In this document: in pieces, positions 37,092 through 45,259 of the stretch | How the letters are laid out: each line of letters starts with the position of its first letter | Position numbering within the stretch: the first letter of the stretch is position 1 | Assembly: GCF_000424285.1 (NCBI RefSeq) | Contig: NZ_KE384157.1 | Location: forward strand, 157,167-221,166 | Direction: 5' to 3' | Origin: Butyrivibrio sp. MB2005 | Lineage (GTDB): Bacteria; Bacillota; Clostridia; Lachnospirales; Lachnospiraceae | DNA: 64,000 bases | Notes under the pieces: generated by a model | What the model was told of the DNA's origin: nothing | Databases searched by the model: none | Seen by the model: only the letters and a program-made list of their open reading frames with translations | Program-made: the position numbers and the translations under genes

Positions 37092-38165
37092 CTATTTAAA
37101 ATGCTTCTGATACACATCAAAAAAGGATGTGGTAGTCATGTTCTCCGAGTAGTTAATTTTTATTTTTTTCCAAAGCTCATTGTTGAATATTCTTGAAAGC
37201 CCCGCGGCGTATTCATTGTACTGTTTTCCGAAAACCTCTCGCTTTCTCTCTTCAACAATCCTGACTTTATTAGCCTCAGTCTCTTCACGGTTAAAGGTGC
37301 TGACGCACTTAAGAATCACGTATGAATCCTCTGTCTCAACAATTCCGCTGATCTCGCCGTTATCCAGGTTAAAGGCAGCATCCTCCAAAATCGGATCAAC
37401 CTCTCCCTTACCGAAGGAAACGGTTCCCTCCTCCGCTTCGTTGTACTGTTCTATCAGCACGTCAAAATCAGTTCCATCATAAAGCTGCTGAAGGATCTGA
37501 GAAGCAGTGGATCTTAAGCTGTTTTTCTCGGCAGTATTCATGGGCACTTTCTCGCCCATAGAATCCAAAGTCCAGGTATTTAAGACTATCTGCTCAACAG
37601 TGATGGTTCTTGCTTCGTCATCACTTATCTCAGGATTGATATCGCGAATAATGTAATCGTAAAGTTTGTTTGCAGTGGCATACTCCTGATACATCAAAGC
37701 AAGCTGCTCCTGTGTAATACCACCCATGCCAGCAATCTCATCGGCATTTAATGATTCAAAATATTCCGTTGCAGCTTCGTTTGCCTGCTCTTTTTCCGGA
37801 TCAGTGAGCTCTATCCCTGTGTCCGCTGCAAGAAGATTCATGGCCTTAACCTGTGAAATGGTGGAAAGGCAGTCAGCTTTTATGCTCTCCTCCATGGTCT
37901 GGTCGCCTGCTTTTACCGCAAAAATATCTTCTCCAAGGCCCTGAACATACATGTTCTGTGAGTTCACAAGATATACCAGAAACTCAGATTTCATGCAGGA
38001 GCTGTCCTCTATTCTGAAAAGCTCATCATTCAAAAATCCGGTTGTAAGAACCACCTTAGAGCCCTTTAAATTATCGCAGCCGCTAAATGAGAACATGCAG
38101 GTAATCATTAGACCACAGGCGATAAACTTTTTTATTTTACCCCAAAAACTTCCATATCGTCTCAT
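37092..38165 (-). CDS. Parvulin-type peptidyl-prolyl isomerase lipoprotein (PrsA/SurA-like)
   Basis: A 357-residue lipoprotein with lipobox FSGC (near Cys 29), an N-terminal SurA/PrsA-like helical chaperone region and a parvulin domain at about 185-290 (ITVEQIVLNTW; GTVSFGKGEVDPILEDAAFN; VETEDSYVILKC). It acts outside the membrane on secreted proteins. It starts 4 bp after the FAD oxidoreductase stop with no strong ribosome site, suggesting coupled translation, and precedes the secreted beta-helix gene by 29 bp. Confidence 0.85.
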   Translation of the reverse strand: MRRYGSFWGKIKKFIACGLMITCMFSFSGCDNLKGSKVVLTTGFLNDELFRIEDSSCMKSEFLVYLVNSQNMYVQGLGEDIFAVKAGDQTMEESIKADCLSTISQVKAMNLLAADTGIELTDPEKEQANEAATEYFESLNADEIAGMGGITQEQLALMYQEYATANKLYDYIIRDINPEISDDEARTITVEQIVLNTWTLDSMGEKVPMNTAEKNSLRSTASQILQQLYDGTDFDVLIEQYNEAEEGTVSFGKGEVDPILEDAAFNLDNGEISGIVETEDSYVILKCVSTFNREETEANKVRIVEERKREVFGKQYNEYAAGLSRIFNNELWKKIKINYSENMTTTSFFDVYQKHFK

Positions 38166-38169
38166 GTTA

Positions 38170-39573
38170 TCAGCTCATTTTTGCAAGGATGCTTCTGGCA
38201 ACGCAAAGTCCGTTGGCACTTGCCTGTTGAAGTCCTCTTGTTATTCCTGCACCGTCTCCGATTGCGCGAAGATTCTTAATGCTGGTTTCAAAGTCTTTAT
38301 TTACAATAACCTTGTTGGAATAGAATTTAACCTCTACGCCATAGAGAAGTGTCTCCTCAGATGCAATTCCGGGAGTAACCTTATCAAGGGCCTGGATCAT
38401 CTCATCAAGGTCAACCATTATTCTGTGAGGAAATACCAGTGAAAGGTCACCGGGTACTGCATCCTTAAGTGTGGGAATAAGGTTATTTCTGGCAAGACGC
38501 TCATCGGTTGTTCTTCTGCCTCTCTTAAAATCGCCGTAGGTCTGAACAAGGATTTTGCCATCACAGAGCATGTTTGCAAGCTCGGCGATCTTCTTACCAT
38601 ATTCGATGGGAGTCTTGAAGGGCTTGGTGAAATTCTTGGATACAAGCAGAGCAAAATTGGTATTGTTGGTCTTATACTCTGCGCTCTTGTAAGCATGTCC
38701 GTTAACCACTGCAAGGCCGCCTTCATAGTACTCTGTAGCCACTTCGCCTGAAGGGTTGGTACAGAAGGTTCTAACCTTGTCATCAAAGGTCTTGGTATGG
38801 TAAATAAGCTTAGCCTCATAAAGGTTCTCATTAAGGCTCTGCATTACTTCGTCTCTTACTTCTACACGTACGCCTACGTCAACAGTACCGGGCTTGGTCT
38901 CAATTCCGATTTCCTCGCACTGAGCTCTGAACCAGTCAGCGCCCTCACGGCCTACAGCTGATACGATCTCTTTTGCATAGATGGTCTCACCGTCAGATGT
39001 ACATACACCTGTTGCTGCGCCGTCTTCAACGAGGATTTTCTCAACCATGGTGTTGAATTTAAGCTCTACGCCATTTTCAGAAAGATGCTCCTGAAGCTTA
39101 CTGTAAATCTTATAGCCCTCTTCTGTTCCAAGGTGTCTGATGGGGCACTCAACCAGCTTCAGATTGGCGTTAATAGCCTTTCTTCTGATATCTCTGATCT
39201 GCTCCTCTTTATTTACACCATAAACGCTCTTGTCGGCGCCAAAGGAAAGATAGATCTCATCGGACTCATTTATAAGCTTAGTAGCTTCATCATAGCCGAG
39301 AATATCGGGAAGCGTTCCGCCTACATCAGGAGAAAGAGAAAGCTTTCCATCTGAAAAAGCGCCTGCTCCCGCAAAGCCTGTTGTAATTGAACAGGGCTTG
39401 CAGCCTACACATTTTCCTGTTGTACGCTTAGGGCACTGTCTTTTCTCTATTGATCTTCCTTTTTCAACTATCATTACCTTCAGGTCCGGGCGCTTGTGAA
39501 TAAGCTCATAAGCACAGAATATGCCTCCCGGTCCTGCACCGATAATAAGTACGTCTACATTTTTTGTTGCCAT
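38170..39573 (-). CDS. FAD-dependent oxidoreductase (COG2509-like)
   Basis: A 467-residue flavoprotein with an N-terminal dinucleotide site IGAGPGGIFCAYEL, then a Cys-rich segment (CPKRTTGKCVGCKPC) followed by FAGAGAFSDGKLSLS, which is typical of COG2509 dehydrogenases. A second FAD-contact motif near the C-terminus reads AIGDGAGITRGLQQASANG. The ATG at 39573 follows AGAGGTAG; an upstream frame lacks a ribosome site. Function in the family is poorly defined. The pairing with an extracytoplasmic foldase is odd and may be positional only. Confidence 0.85.
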   Translation of the reverse strand: MATKNVDVLIIGAGPGGIFCAYELIHKRPDLKVMIVEKGRSIEKRQCPKRTTGKCVGCKPCSITTGFAGAGAFSDGKLSLSPDVGGTLPDILGYDEATKLINESDEIYLSFGADKSVYGVNKEEQIRDIRRKAINANLKLVECPIRHLGTEEGYKIYSKLQEHLSENGVELKFNTMVEKILVEDGAATGVCTSDGETIYAKEIVSAVGREGADWFRAQCEEIGIETKPGTVDVGVRVEVRDEVMQSLNENLYEAKLIYHTKTFDDKVRTFCTNPSGEVATEYYEGGLAVVNGHAYKSAEYKTNNTNFALLVSKNFTKPFKTPIEYGKKIAELANMLCDGKILVQTYGDFKRGRRTTDERLARNNLIPTLKDAVPGDLSLVFPHRIMVDLDEMIQALDKVTPGIASEETLLYGVEVKFYSNKVIVNKDFETSIKNLRAIGDGAGITRGLQQASANGLCVARSILAKMS

Positions 39574-39679
39574 ATTTTTTCTACCTCTTTTTATATTCAA
39601 AAACAAAATTGTGCTTTCGCATTATACATATATTTTAATAGAATTTCCATGTATTTCCTACTAAAAAAGAAATAAAAAA

Positions 39680-39704
39680 TGGCTGCCGAAAAACTCAGCA
39701 GCCA
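39680..39704 (-). terminator. Intrinsic terminator after the SCP2 gene
   Basis: TGGCTGC (39680-39686) pairs with GCAGCCA (39698-39704). On the minus strand the hairpin is followed by ATTTTTTATTTC and a second T6 run. Confidence 0.88.
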
Positions 39705-39733
39705 CCTTCCATATCTAATATTGTCTGATCAGA

Positions 39734-40168
39734 TTATTTCTTGGCAGTTTTCTTTGCCGGTGCTTTCTTAGCTGTGGTCTTCTTAGCCGCAGGCTTCTTT
39801 GTTGCAGGCTTCTTTGCAGCAGCCTTCTTAGCAGGTGCAGCAGCCTTTTCCTTGCTTGCGTTCTTTAAGAACTCAGCCTTTCTAAGGTCACCTTCTGCTA
39901 CGATCTTACCTGTAAGATAAGCATTTACAACGTCAACCTTACCTTCTGCCACACCGATAATATCCTCTGCAGAAGCATAGATAAGAACATCGCGGTCGAA
40001 GTAATCGTAAGGCTCAACATTAACTTTTCCATCCTGAACCTCGATATAAAAAGCGCCTTCGCCCTCACCTGTAACGTTGACCTGAATAGCTGTATGCTCT
40101 GATACGCTGCTTACATCAACGCCTGTAAGTGCTTCTCTTACCTTTGAAACAACCTCTTCGTATGTCAT
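39734..40168 (-). CDS. SCP2 sterol-binding-fold protein with a histone H1-like Lys/Ala/Pro tail
   Basis: A 144-residue protein. Residues 1 to about 100 match the SCP2 lipid-binding fold (FYIEVQDGKVNVEPYDY; ASAEDIIGVAEGKVDVVNAY; GDLRKAEFLKN). Residues about 108-144 are a highly basic tail made almost only of Lys, Ala, Pro and Thr (repeats such as KKPATKKPAAKK). Such tails occur on H1-like DNA-binding proteins. AGGAGGAGG precedes the ATG. It stands alone between its own promoter and terminator. Lipid or acyl binding combined with DNA or polyanion contact is inference. Confidence 0.88.
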   Translation of the reverse strand: MTYEEVVSKVREALTGVDVSSVSEHTAIQVNVTGEGEGAFYIEVQDGKVNVEPYDYFDRDVLIYASAEDIIGVAEGKVDVVNAYLTGKIVAEGDLRKAEFLKNASKEKAAAPAKKAAAKKPATKKPAAKKTTAKKAPAKKTAKK

Positions 40169-40238
40169 TTTTTCATGTCCTCCTCCTAAAGAATTGAATA
40201 TGTATCTCCCTCAGCCCTTACGCTGTGATACTGCCAAA

Positions 40239-40267
40239 ATGTTATCACTTAACCGCTAATTTAGCAA
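40239..40267 (-). promoter_or_regulatory. Candidate promoter of the SCP2 gene
   Basis: On the minus strand TTGCTA (40262-40267), 17 bp, and TAACAT (40239-40244), about 70 bp before the ATG at 40168. GTGATA/TATCAC (40225-40230 and 40243-40248) form a dyad around the -10. Confidence 0.4.
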
Positions 40268-40287
40268 ATTTTTAAATTCATTTTCTG

Positions 40288-42282
40288 TCATCGACTGTTG
40301 CTGCGATACTGAACAGGTGTCATACCGTACTTTTTCTTGAACAGTCTGTTGAAGTGTTCAACGTTCTGATAGCCTGCTGCCTCTGCAACACGCTCAACCT
40401 TCATGTTGCCGTTTTTAAGAAGTATACTTGCCTTCTTAAGACGGATCTTCTTAACGTTCTCGCCAAAGGTCATGCCTGATTTTTCCTTAATATATTTGGA
40501 AAGATAAGGCTTTGAAAGATAGAACTCCTTAGAGAGATCATCAAGAGTAACTGTCAGGTAATTCTCCTGAATGTAATTAAGGATAGCGCTTATTCTCTCA
40601 TCCTTGCCATCTGTGCTCTTCTTCACATCATCAAGCTGATTTACAGCTACTGTCAAAGCATTGATGGAGGATCTGATGATATCTTCGTCAATTCCTACAC
40701 CCCAGAACTTCTTGCCATCGCAGGTGATTCCCACATAGGTGCAGGCCTTTGAAGAAGAACCTCTGCTAAGTGCGTGTTCCTCGTAAACTGTAAGCTCATA
40801 GCTTACTCCAAAATACTGCTTAAATGCATTACTTACAGCATCGAGACGACCATTTCCGTTTGCCTCAATAACGTGATCTTTTCCTGCATGAGAAATGGTA
40901 ACCTCACAAAGAATACCGTTAACCTGCTTAAAGTGAACTTCATTTACCTTAAATACAGATTCGTTGTGAACATACTTATCCTCAAATATCTGATAAATAC
41001 GTCCGGGTGCCAGCTCAGCATGCTCTCTGTCTGATACATCCTTGATTGTGTAGCTGATGTCAGCCTGCATTTCTTTGGGAACCATCATGCCATAGTTGGT
41101 CTTGAGGATGTAGCTTACGCCGCCCTTTCCGGACTGAGAATTGATTCTGATAACATCTCCGTCGTACTCTCTTCCAAGATCCTTGGGGTCGATGGGCAGA
41201 TAGGGAACGCTCCATATTCCGTTATCTTTTCCTGCGTCATGCCAGGAGAATCCCTTACTGATAGCATCCTGATGAGAACCAGAGAAGGCTGTGAATACCA
41301 GCTGTCCTGCATAGGGCTGTCTCTCAAATATTCTCATTCTTGTAAGGCGCTCATAGGTTGCACCGATCTCATTAATTCTGCTGAAATCAAGCTTGGGATC
41401 AACGCCATGTGAATACATATTGATGGCAAGAGTAACGATATCAACGTTACCTGTACGCTCACCGTTTCCGAAAAGTGTACCCTCGATACGATCTGCGCCG
41501 GCAAGGCATCCAAGCTCGGCATCACTTATTCCTGATCCTCTGTCATTGTGAGGATGAAGTGAAAGTGTTACAGCATCGCGATATTTAAGATTCTTGTGAA
41601 TATACTCAACCTGGGTTGCAAATACGTGAGGCATTGCAATCTCAACAGTTGTAGGAATATTGATGATAACCTTATTTTCCTTTGTAGGCTTCCAAACATC
41701 AAGAACTGCGTTGCAGACTTCTACTGCATAGTCAACTTCTGTTCCGGGGAAGCTCTCAGGTGAATACTCAAAAGAGAAGTTTCCTTTGGTCTCTTTTGCA
41801 AGCTTATCAAGGAGTTTAGCACCATCAATGGCGATCTGCTTTACGTCCTCTTTGTTCTTTTTAAATACCTGCTCTCTCTGTGCAACAGAAGTTGAATTGT
41901 ACAGATGAATGATAGCCTTGGGAGCACCCTTAACAGCCTCAAAGGTTCTCTTAATGATGTGCTCTCTTGCCTGAGTCAGTACCTGCACGGTAACATCATC
42001 GGGAATCATGTTCTTCTCGATAAGTGTTCTTGCAAACTCAAACTCTGTCTCAGATGCTGCAGGGAAACCGATCTCGATTTCCTTGAATCCAAGGTTTACA
42101 AGCATGGTAAAGAATTCGAGCTTCTCATCAAGGCTCATTGGCTCTATAAGTGCCTGATTACCGTCACGAAGATCAACACTACACCAGATAGGTGGGTGAT
42201 CAAGATAATCTTTCTTAACCCAGTCGTATGTAACTTTTGGCGGCATAAAGTACTGCCTTTGATACTTCTCGAAGTTCTTCAT
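40288..42282 (-). CDS. leuA: 2-isopropylmalate synthase fused to a C-terminal AraC DNA-binding domain
   Basis: A 664-residue protein. Residues 1 to about 560 are a type 2 LeuA: the catalytic DRE-TIM barrel has [14 protein letters not shown], metal ligands in SLHPHNDRG and [11 protein letters not shown]. The LeuA allosteric domain ([16 protein letters not shown]) follows. Residues about 563-664 are a complete AraC/XylS domain with two helix-turn-helix motifs ([40 protein letters not shown]) and a PVQYR ending. The reading frame is continuous. LeuA condenses acetyl-CoA with 2-oxoisovalerate, the first step to leucine. No leuBCD genes are nearby. The fusion suggests an enzyme that also acts as a leucine-responsive regulator. 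Confidence 0.93.
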   Translation of the reverse strand: MKNFEKYQRQYFMPPKVTYDWVKKDYLDHPPIWCSVDLRDGNQALIEPMSLDEKLEFFTMLVNLGFKEIEIGFPAASETEFEFARTLIEKNMIPDDVTVQVLTQAREHIIKRTFEAVKGAPKAIIHLYNSTSVAQREQVFKKNKEDVKQIAIDGAKLLDKLAKETKGNFSFEYSPESFPGTEVDYAVEVCNAVLDVWKPTKENKVIINIPTTVEIAMPHVFATQVEYIHKNLKYRDAVTLSLHPHNDRGSGISDAELGCLAGADRIEGTLFGNGERTGNVDIVTLAINMYSHGVDPKLDFSRINEIGATYERLTRMRIFERQPYAGQLVFTAFSGSHQDAISKGFSWHDAGKDNGIWSVPYLPIDPKDLGREYDGDVIRINSQSGKGGVSYILKTNYGMMVPKEMQADISYTIKDVSDREHAELAPGRIYQIFEDKYVHNESVFKVNEVHFKQVNGILCEVTISHAGKDHVIEANGNGRLDAVSNAFKQYFGVSYELTVYEEHALSRGSSSKACTYVGITCDGKKFWGVGIDEDIIRSSINALTVAVNQLDDVKKSTDGKDERISAILNYIQENYLTVTLDDLSKEFYLSKPYLSKYIKEKSGMTFGENVKKIRLKKASILLKNGNMKVERVAEAAGYQNVEHFNRLFKKKYGMTPVQYRSNSR

Positions 42283-42560
42283 AATGCTCCTCCTCAGGTG
42301 ATATTTTTACGTAGCAACTTATGTGCTGATTTGAGATAAAGTCTAAGTTGCCATCTTCCTAATCAGGTAAATCTTTTATCGGCATGTATCAGCATTAAAT
42401 TTACCCTTGATTTTCCGTACATAATTAATGCAGTAAATAATTCTAGCATTTATTTGTTGATGTATTTTATTGTACCACTTGAGAATATTTTAACTAGGGG
42501 CATATTTAATCATTTTTATTGATTTATTTTAATATCGACTCTGTTGTCCAATTTTTGTAT
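42283..42560 (-). promoter_or_regulatory. Structured 5' leader of the LeuA-AraC gene
   Basis: Two hairpins lie upstream of the start: GCAACTTA (42314-42321) with TAAGTTGC (42344-42351), and GGTAAAT (42366-42372) with ATTTACC (42399-42405). No T-box GGTGG motif was found, and no leader peptide with Leu runs was noticed. The rest is A/T-rich and probably contains the promoter, though no strong box stands out. Confidence 0.45.
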
Positions 42561-42879
42561 TACCGCGACCAACACCTAATTCTCCCTTTCCGCTGCAATT
42601 AAAACCCTTCAATTTCTTTTCAATACTGCGCTAAGTTCGTTTCTCGGTCTCATCGCAGTAATTTATGCCTTTCAATATTATTCAGTACTGCGCATATTTC
42701 ATATATCGGTCACATCGCAGTAATTTATGCTTCAAATTGCTGCGCACCAATCATCCATGACTCTCCGCGCAGTAATCCTTTCATATACAATACAGCGCGA
42801 TAATCATAATCCGTCATTCCCGCAGTAAATAGTACTAATCTATACTGCGAATCACCCCTATCCAATACCGTTCGCTGTA
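42561..42879. repeat. Array of six 37-bp interrupted inverted repeats (7-23-7)
   Basis: Each unit is a heptamer like TACTGCG, exactly 23 variable bases, and the reverse heptamer like CGCAGTA. Units span 42561-42597, 42624-42660, 42686-42722, 42738-42774, 42791-42827 and 42843-42879. Gaps between them are 26, 25, 15, 16 and 15 bp. Heptamers vary slightly (TACCGCG/CGCTGCA in the first, TGCTGCG/CGCAGTA in the fourth, TACAGCG/CGCAGTA in the fifth, TACTGCG/CGCTGTA in the sixth). Unit spacing is not a multiple of three, so it is not coding. It lies 3' of the nuclease-like gene and upstream of the LeuA-AraC leader. Confidence 0.92.
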
Positions 42880-42949
42880 ATCCTTCAAATAAACCAAGAT
42901 ATAAGAAATATTTTTCACGAATCATCTATCTGATTAGAAATCCAATATC

Positions 42950-43780
42950 TCAAACACCGAAATGAATGCGAATAAAGTCGTCTATAATTTTGCTGTTAAG
43001 AGGCATCTTAGAACTCTCATAAGTAACCAACATATCTCGTCCCAAGCAGATCCCAGAGCTTTCGTAATCCCTGAACTTCCTCAAATTTCTATCTACATAT
43101 TCCGGCTTATCCAGCATTCCCAAGTGTTCCCAAAATGTTTCTTTTCTTGTTCTTACATCCAGTACCATGAAATCAGGATGTCTATATGAACCGTCATACA
43201 AAAGTACCGGGAATTCATATCTATATGGAATTCCTTTCTTGAAAAGTGCATTAGCTATCATCTCTTCCGACTTCGACCTTACACGCTCTCCTCTTGTTGT
43301 TATATGCATTGGAACATCATCACCTATTGCCTTTTTCGGATACTTAGTCCTCTGCCACTGCCTGACGAAATCTTCATCAGGAAGATCTACGTAATCAAGC
43401 CTATTCTTCAGTTCATCAGGGAATAGAGATAATACTTCCCGCGTTTTATTTGTATAATTCTTGAGAAAATTTGATATTAACACTAATTCCTCCTCACCCA
43501 GCTCAATAAACGTCTTATCATATCTCTTTTGAGCAAGCGAAAGAACAAGTGCTTCTTCTGATTTTGGAATATATTTACCGTTCTTCTCCCCAATATTCCC
43601 TTTATAATACTGGAAATATTTCCCCTTTTTAGCGATTCTCAAATTCCCATCCGGGGCCTGCTTTATTCGTTCTTTCCTTTTGCTTATCTCGCGTTTCAAC
43701 TCTTTTTCTCTCGCAATCAACTGCATTAAATAATCATCCATTAATTCTGTAATATCCTTTCTATATTTAGAAAAAATCAA
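42950..43780 (-). CDS. PD-(D/E)XK nuclease-like protein of unknown role
   Basis: A 276-residue protein. The N-terminal half is helical and charged (REKELKREISKRKERIK). The C-terminal half has the arrangement SKSEEMIANAL (Glu near 175), SYRHPDFMVLD (Asp near 203) and TFWEHLGMLDKPEY (Glu near 217), which looks like a PD-(D/E)XK nuclease core. A similar WEHLGMLD motif is known from nuclease domains linked to UvrD-like helicases, but here it stands alone. Start is uncertain: TTG at 43780 lies only 2 nt after GGAGG, and an ATG at residue 14 lacks a ribosome site. The gene appears A/T-richer than its neighbours and directly borders the inverted-repeat array. Confidence 0.7.
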   Translation of the reverse strand: MIFSKYRKDITELMDDYLMQLIAREKELKREISKRKERIKQAPDGNLRIAKKGKYFQYYKGNIGEKNGKYIPKSEEALVLSLAQKRYDKTFIELGEEELVLISNFLKNYTNKTREVLSLFPDELKNRLDYVDLPDEDFVRQWQRTKYPKKAIGDDVPMHITTRGERVRSKSEEMIANALFKKGIPYRYEFPVLLYDGSYRHPDFMVLDVRTRKETFWEHLGMLDKPEYVDRNLRKFRDYESSGICLGRDMLVTYESSKMPLNSKIIDDFIRIHFGV

Positions 43781-44017
43781 TACCTCCTATACTTCAGTTT
43801 CAGGCATCAATAAAAAGCATGCTGAGCAACAGCCATTTCTCCTATTTCATGGCATTGCAAAACACAGTATTCAAATTGATAAACCATATCCCCCGAAAAT
43901 GTATATCAATCCATTTGAAAAACAGTATGCTGAACGCAAACTGTGTGTCTGAAAGACAACGAATGTGATTAAAACATGTACCGCTAAAAATGTCAAGTTT
44001 AAACAGATCATACAAAA

Positions 44018-44046
44018 ACACCCCCTGCTTTTTAAGCAGGAGGTGT
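44018..44046 (-). terminator. Intrinsic terminator after desulfoferrodoxin
   Basis: ACACCCCCTGCTT (44018-44030) pairs with AAGCAGGAGGTGT (44034-44046) with one mismatch and a 3-nt loop. A TTTTT run follows on the minus strand. Confidence 0.85.
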
Positions 44047-44061
44047 CCCTCAAAAATCTTA

Positions 44062-44436
44062 TCAGATATCCTTCTTCCAGAGTCCGTGAAGGTTGCAGAA
44101 CTCATAAGCTGCAATAGCCTTCTCGCCGTCTGCCAGAACGAACTCAGCGCAGGGCTTATCTGAAGGAGTAAGAGATTTCTGCATGAAGCCCTTGTCTGTC
44201 TCGAGCCAAATGTACTGGATGTAATGGTTATCCATCATAGGATGCTCTACTTCGCCAACCTTAACGGTTATCTTGCTTCCATCCACCTCAACAACGGGAA
44301 CGTGCTTCTCATGAGCGCCGTCTGATGTGCCGGGGATGAGCTCTGTCATGGGATCGCCGCAGCATACGGGTGTGCAGGCTGCCTCATTGATCTTGATTAC
44401 GAAACTACCACATTTCTCACATTTGTAGAACTTCAT
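44062..44436 (-). CDS. dfx: Desulfoferrodoxin (2Fe superoxide reductase)
   Basis: A 124-residue protein. The N-terminal desulforedoxin domain has C6-x2-C9-x15-C25-C26. The superoxide reductase centre has its His and Cys ligands in HEKHVP, EHPMMDNHYIQ and CNLHGLW. It reduces superoxide to peroxide without making oxygen, which suits a strict anaerobe. It follows rubrerythrin by 29 bp in the same direction, forming a superoxide and peroxide detoxifying pair. Confidence 0.96.
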   Translation of the reverse strand: MKFYKCEKCGSFVIKINEAACTPVCCGDPMTELIPGTSDGAHEKHVPVVEVDGSKITVKVGEVEHPMMDNHYIQYIWLETDKGFMQKSLTPSDKPCAEFVLADGEKAIAAYEFCNLHGLWKKDI

Positions 44437-44465
44437 AACGAAACCTCCTTTGTTCGTTTGGAATA

Positions 44466-45032
44466 TTAATAATTCTCAGCCTTAAGCTGGAAATATGCCT
44501 GTGGATGGTTACATACCGGACAAACCTCCGGAGCAGCAGGACCGATCACGATATGTCCGCAGTTGCTGCACTGCCATACAGCATCGCCGTCACGTGAAAA
44601 TACGATCTTATCCTCGATATTCTTAAGAAGCTTCTTATAGCGTTCCTCATGCTCCTTCTCGATTGCTGCTACGCTCTCAAAAAGCTCAGCTATCTCGTCA
44701 AATCCTTCTTCCTTTGCAGTCTTTGCGAATGAAGGATACATCTCTTTCCACTCATAGCCTTCACCATCAGCTGCAGTCTTGAGGTTCTCTATTGTACTTC
44801 CAATGCCTGTCAAAATCTTGTACCAGATCTCTGCATGCTCTTTTTCATTAGCTGCAGTCTCTGCAAAGATATTTGAAATCTGAACAAAACCGTCCTTTTT
44901 TGCCTTGGATGCAAAGAAAGTGTACTTATTTCTTGCCTCTGATTCACCAGCAAAAGCTGCCTGCAGATTCTTCTCTGTCTGCGTGCCCTTAAGGTCTTCT
45001 GCTCTGCATCTCCACTTGTTGTTTTCTGCCAT
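44466..45032 (-). CDS. rbr: Rubrerythrin
   Basis: A 188-residue peroxidase. The four-helix diiron domain carries [14 protein letters not shown] and [12 protein letters not shown], with a second helix pair ([15 protein letters not shown]). A C-terminal rubredoxin domain has two CxxC motifs ([17 protein letters not shown]). The ATG at 45032 follows GGAGGAAG; a longer frame has no ribosome site. It reduces hydrogen peroxide with electrons from rubredoxin or NADH oxidoreductases. It is first in the pair with desulfoferrodoxin. Confidence 0.96.
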   Translation of the reverse strand: MAENNKWRCRAEDLKGTQTEKNLQAAFAGESEARNKYTFFASKAKKDGFVQISNIFAETAANEKEHAEIWYKILTGIGSTIENLKTAADGEGYEWKEMYPSFAKTAKEEGFDEIAELFESVAAIEKEHEERYKKLLKNIEDKIVFSRDGDAVWQCSNCGHIVIGPAAPEVCPVCNHPQAYFQLKAENY

Positions 45033-45210
45033 TTCACTTCCTCCGTTTTCTAAAAATTTATCCTGCGACATTCCATCGACCATGCGAATATTTTTTGACA
45101 ACTGACCGATAAAAATATCTCCTACAACAACTATTCTAGCACGCTAAAAGCCGCGTGTTTATTATATTTTTATTAAAATGGGCTCATGAAATGTTAAAGG
45201 CAGAATGTAT

Positions 45211-45252
45211 ATTTAAAAATCGGAGTGCTCCGCCATGGCAGTGCACTCCGAT
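45211..45252 (-). terminator. Intrinsic terminator after the DUF4173-like gene
   Basis: ATCGGAGTGC (45219-45228) pairs with GCACTCCGAT (45243-45252). On the minus strand TTTTTAAAT follows. Confidence 0.85.
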
Positions 45253-45259
45253 CATGGAA

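Noticed and set aside
42283..42560. T-box riboswitch before leuA
   Set aside because: The conserved T-box core with GGTGG was not found on the minus strand; only two simple hairpins are present.
42561..42879. CRISPR array
   Set aside because: Repeats are 7 bp, alternate in orientation, and gaps vary between 15 and 26; no cas genes are nearby.
42725..42925. Open frame of 66 residues over the 7-23-7 array
   Set aside because: Repeat spacing is not a multiple of three and the frame does not continue through the array; no ribosome site.
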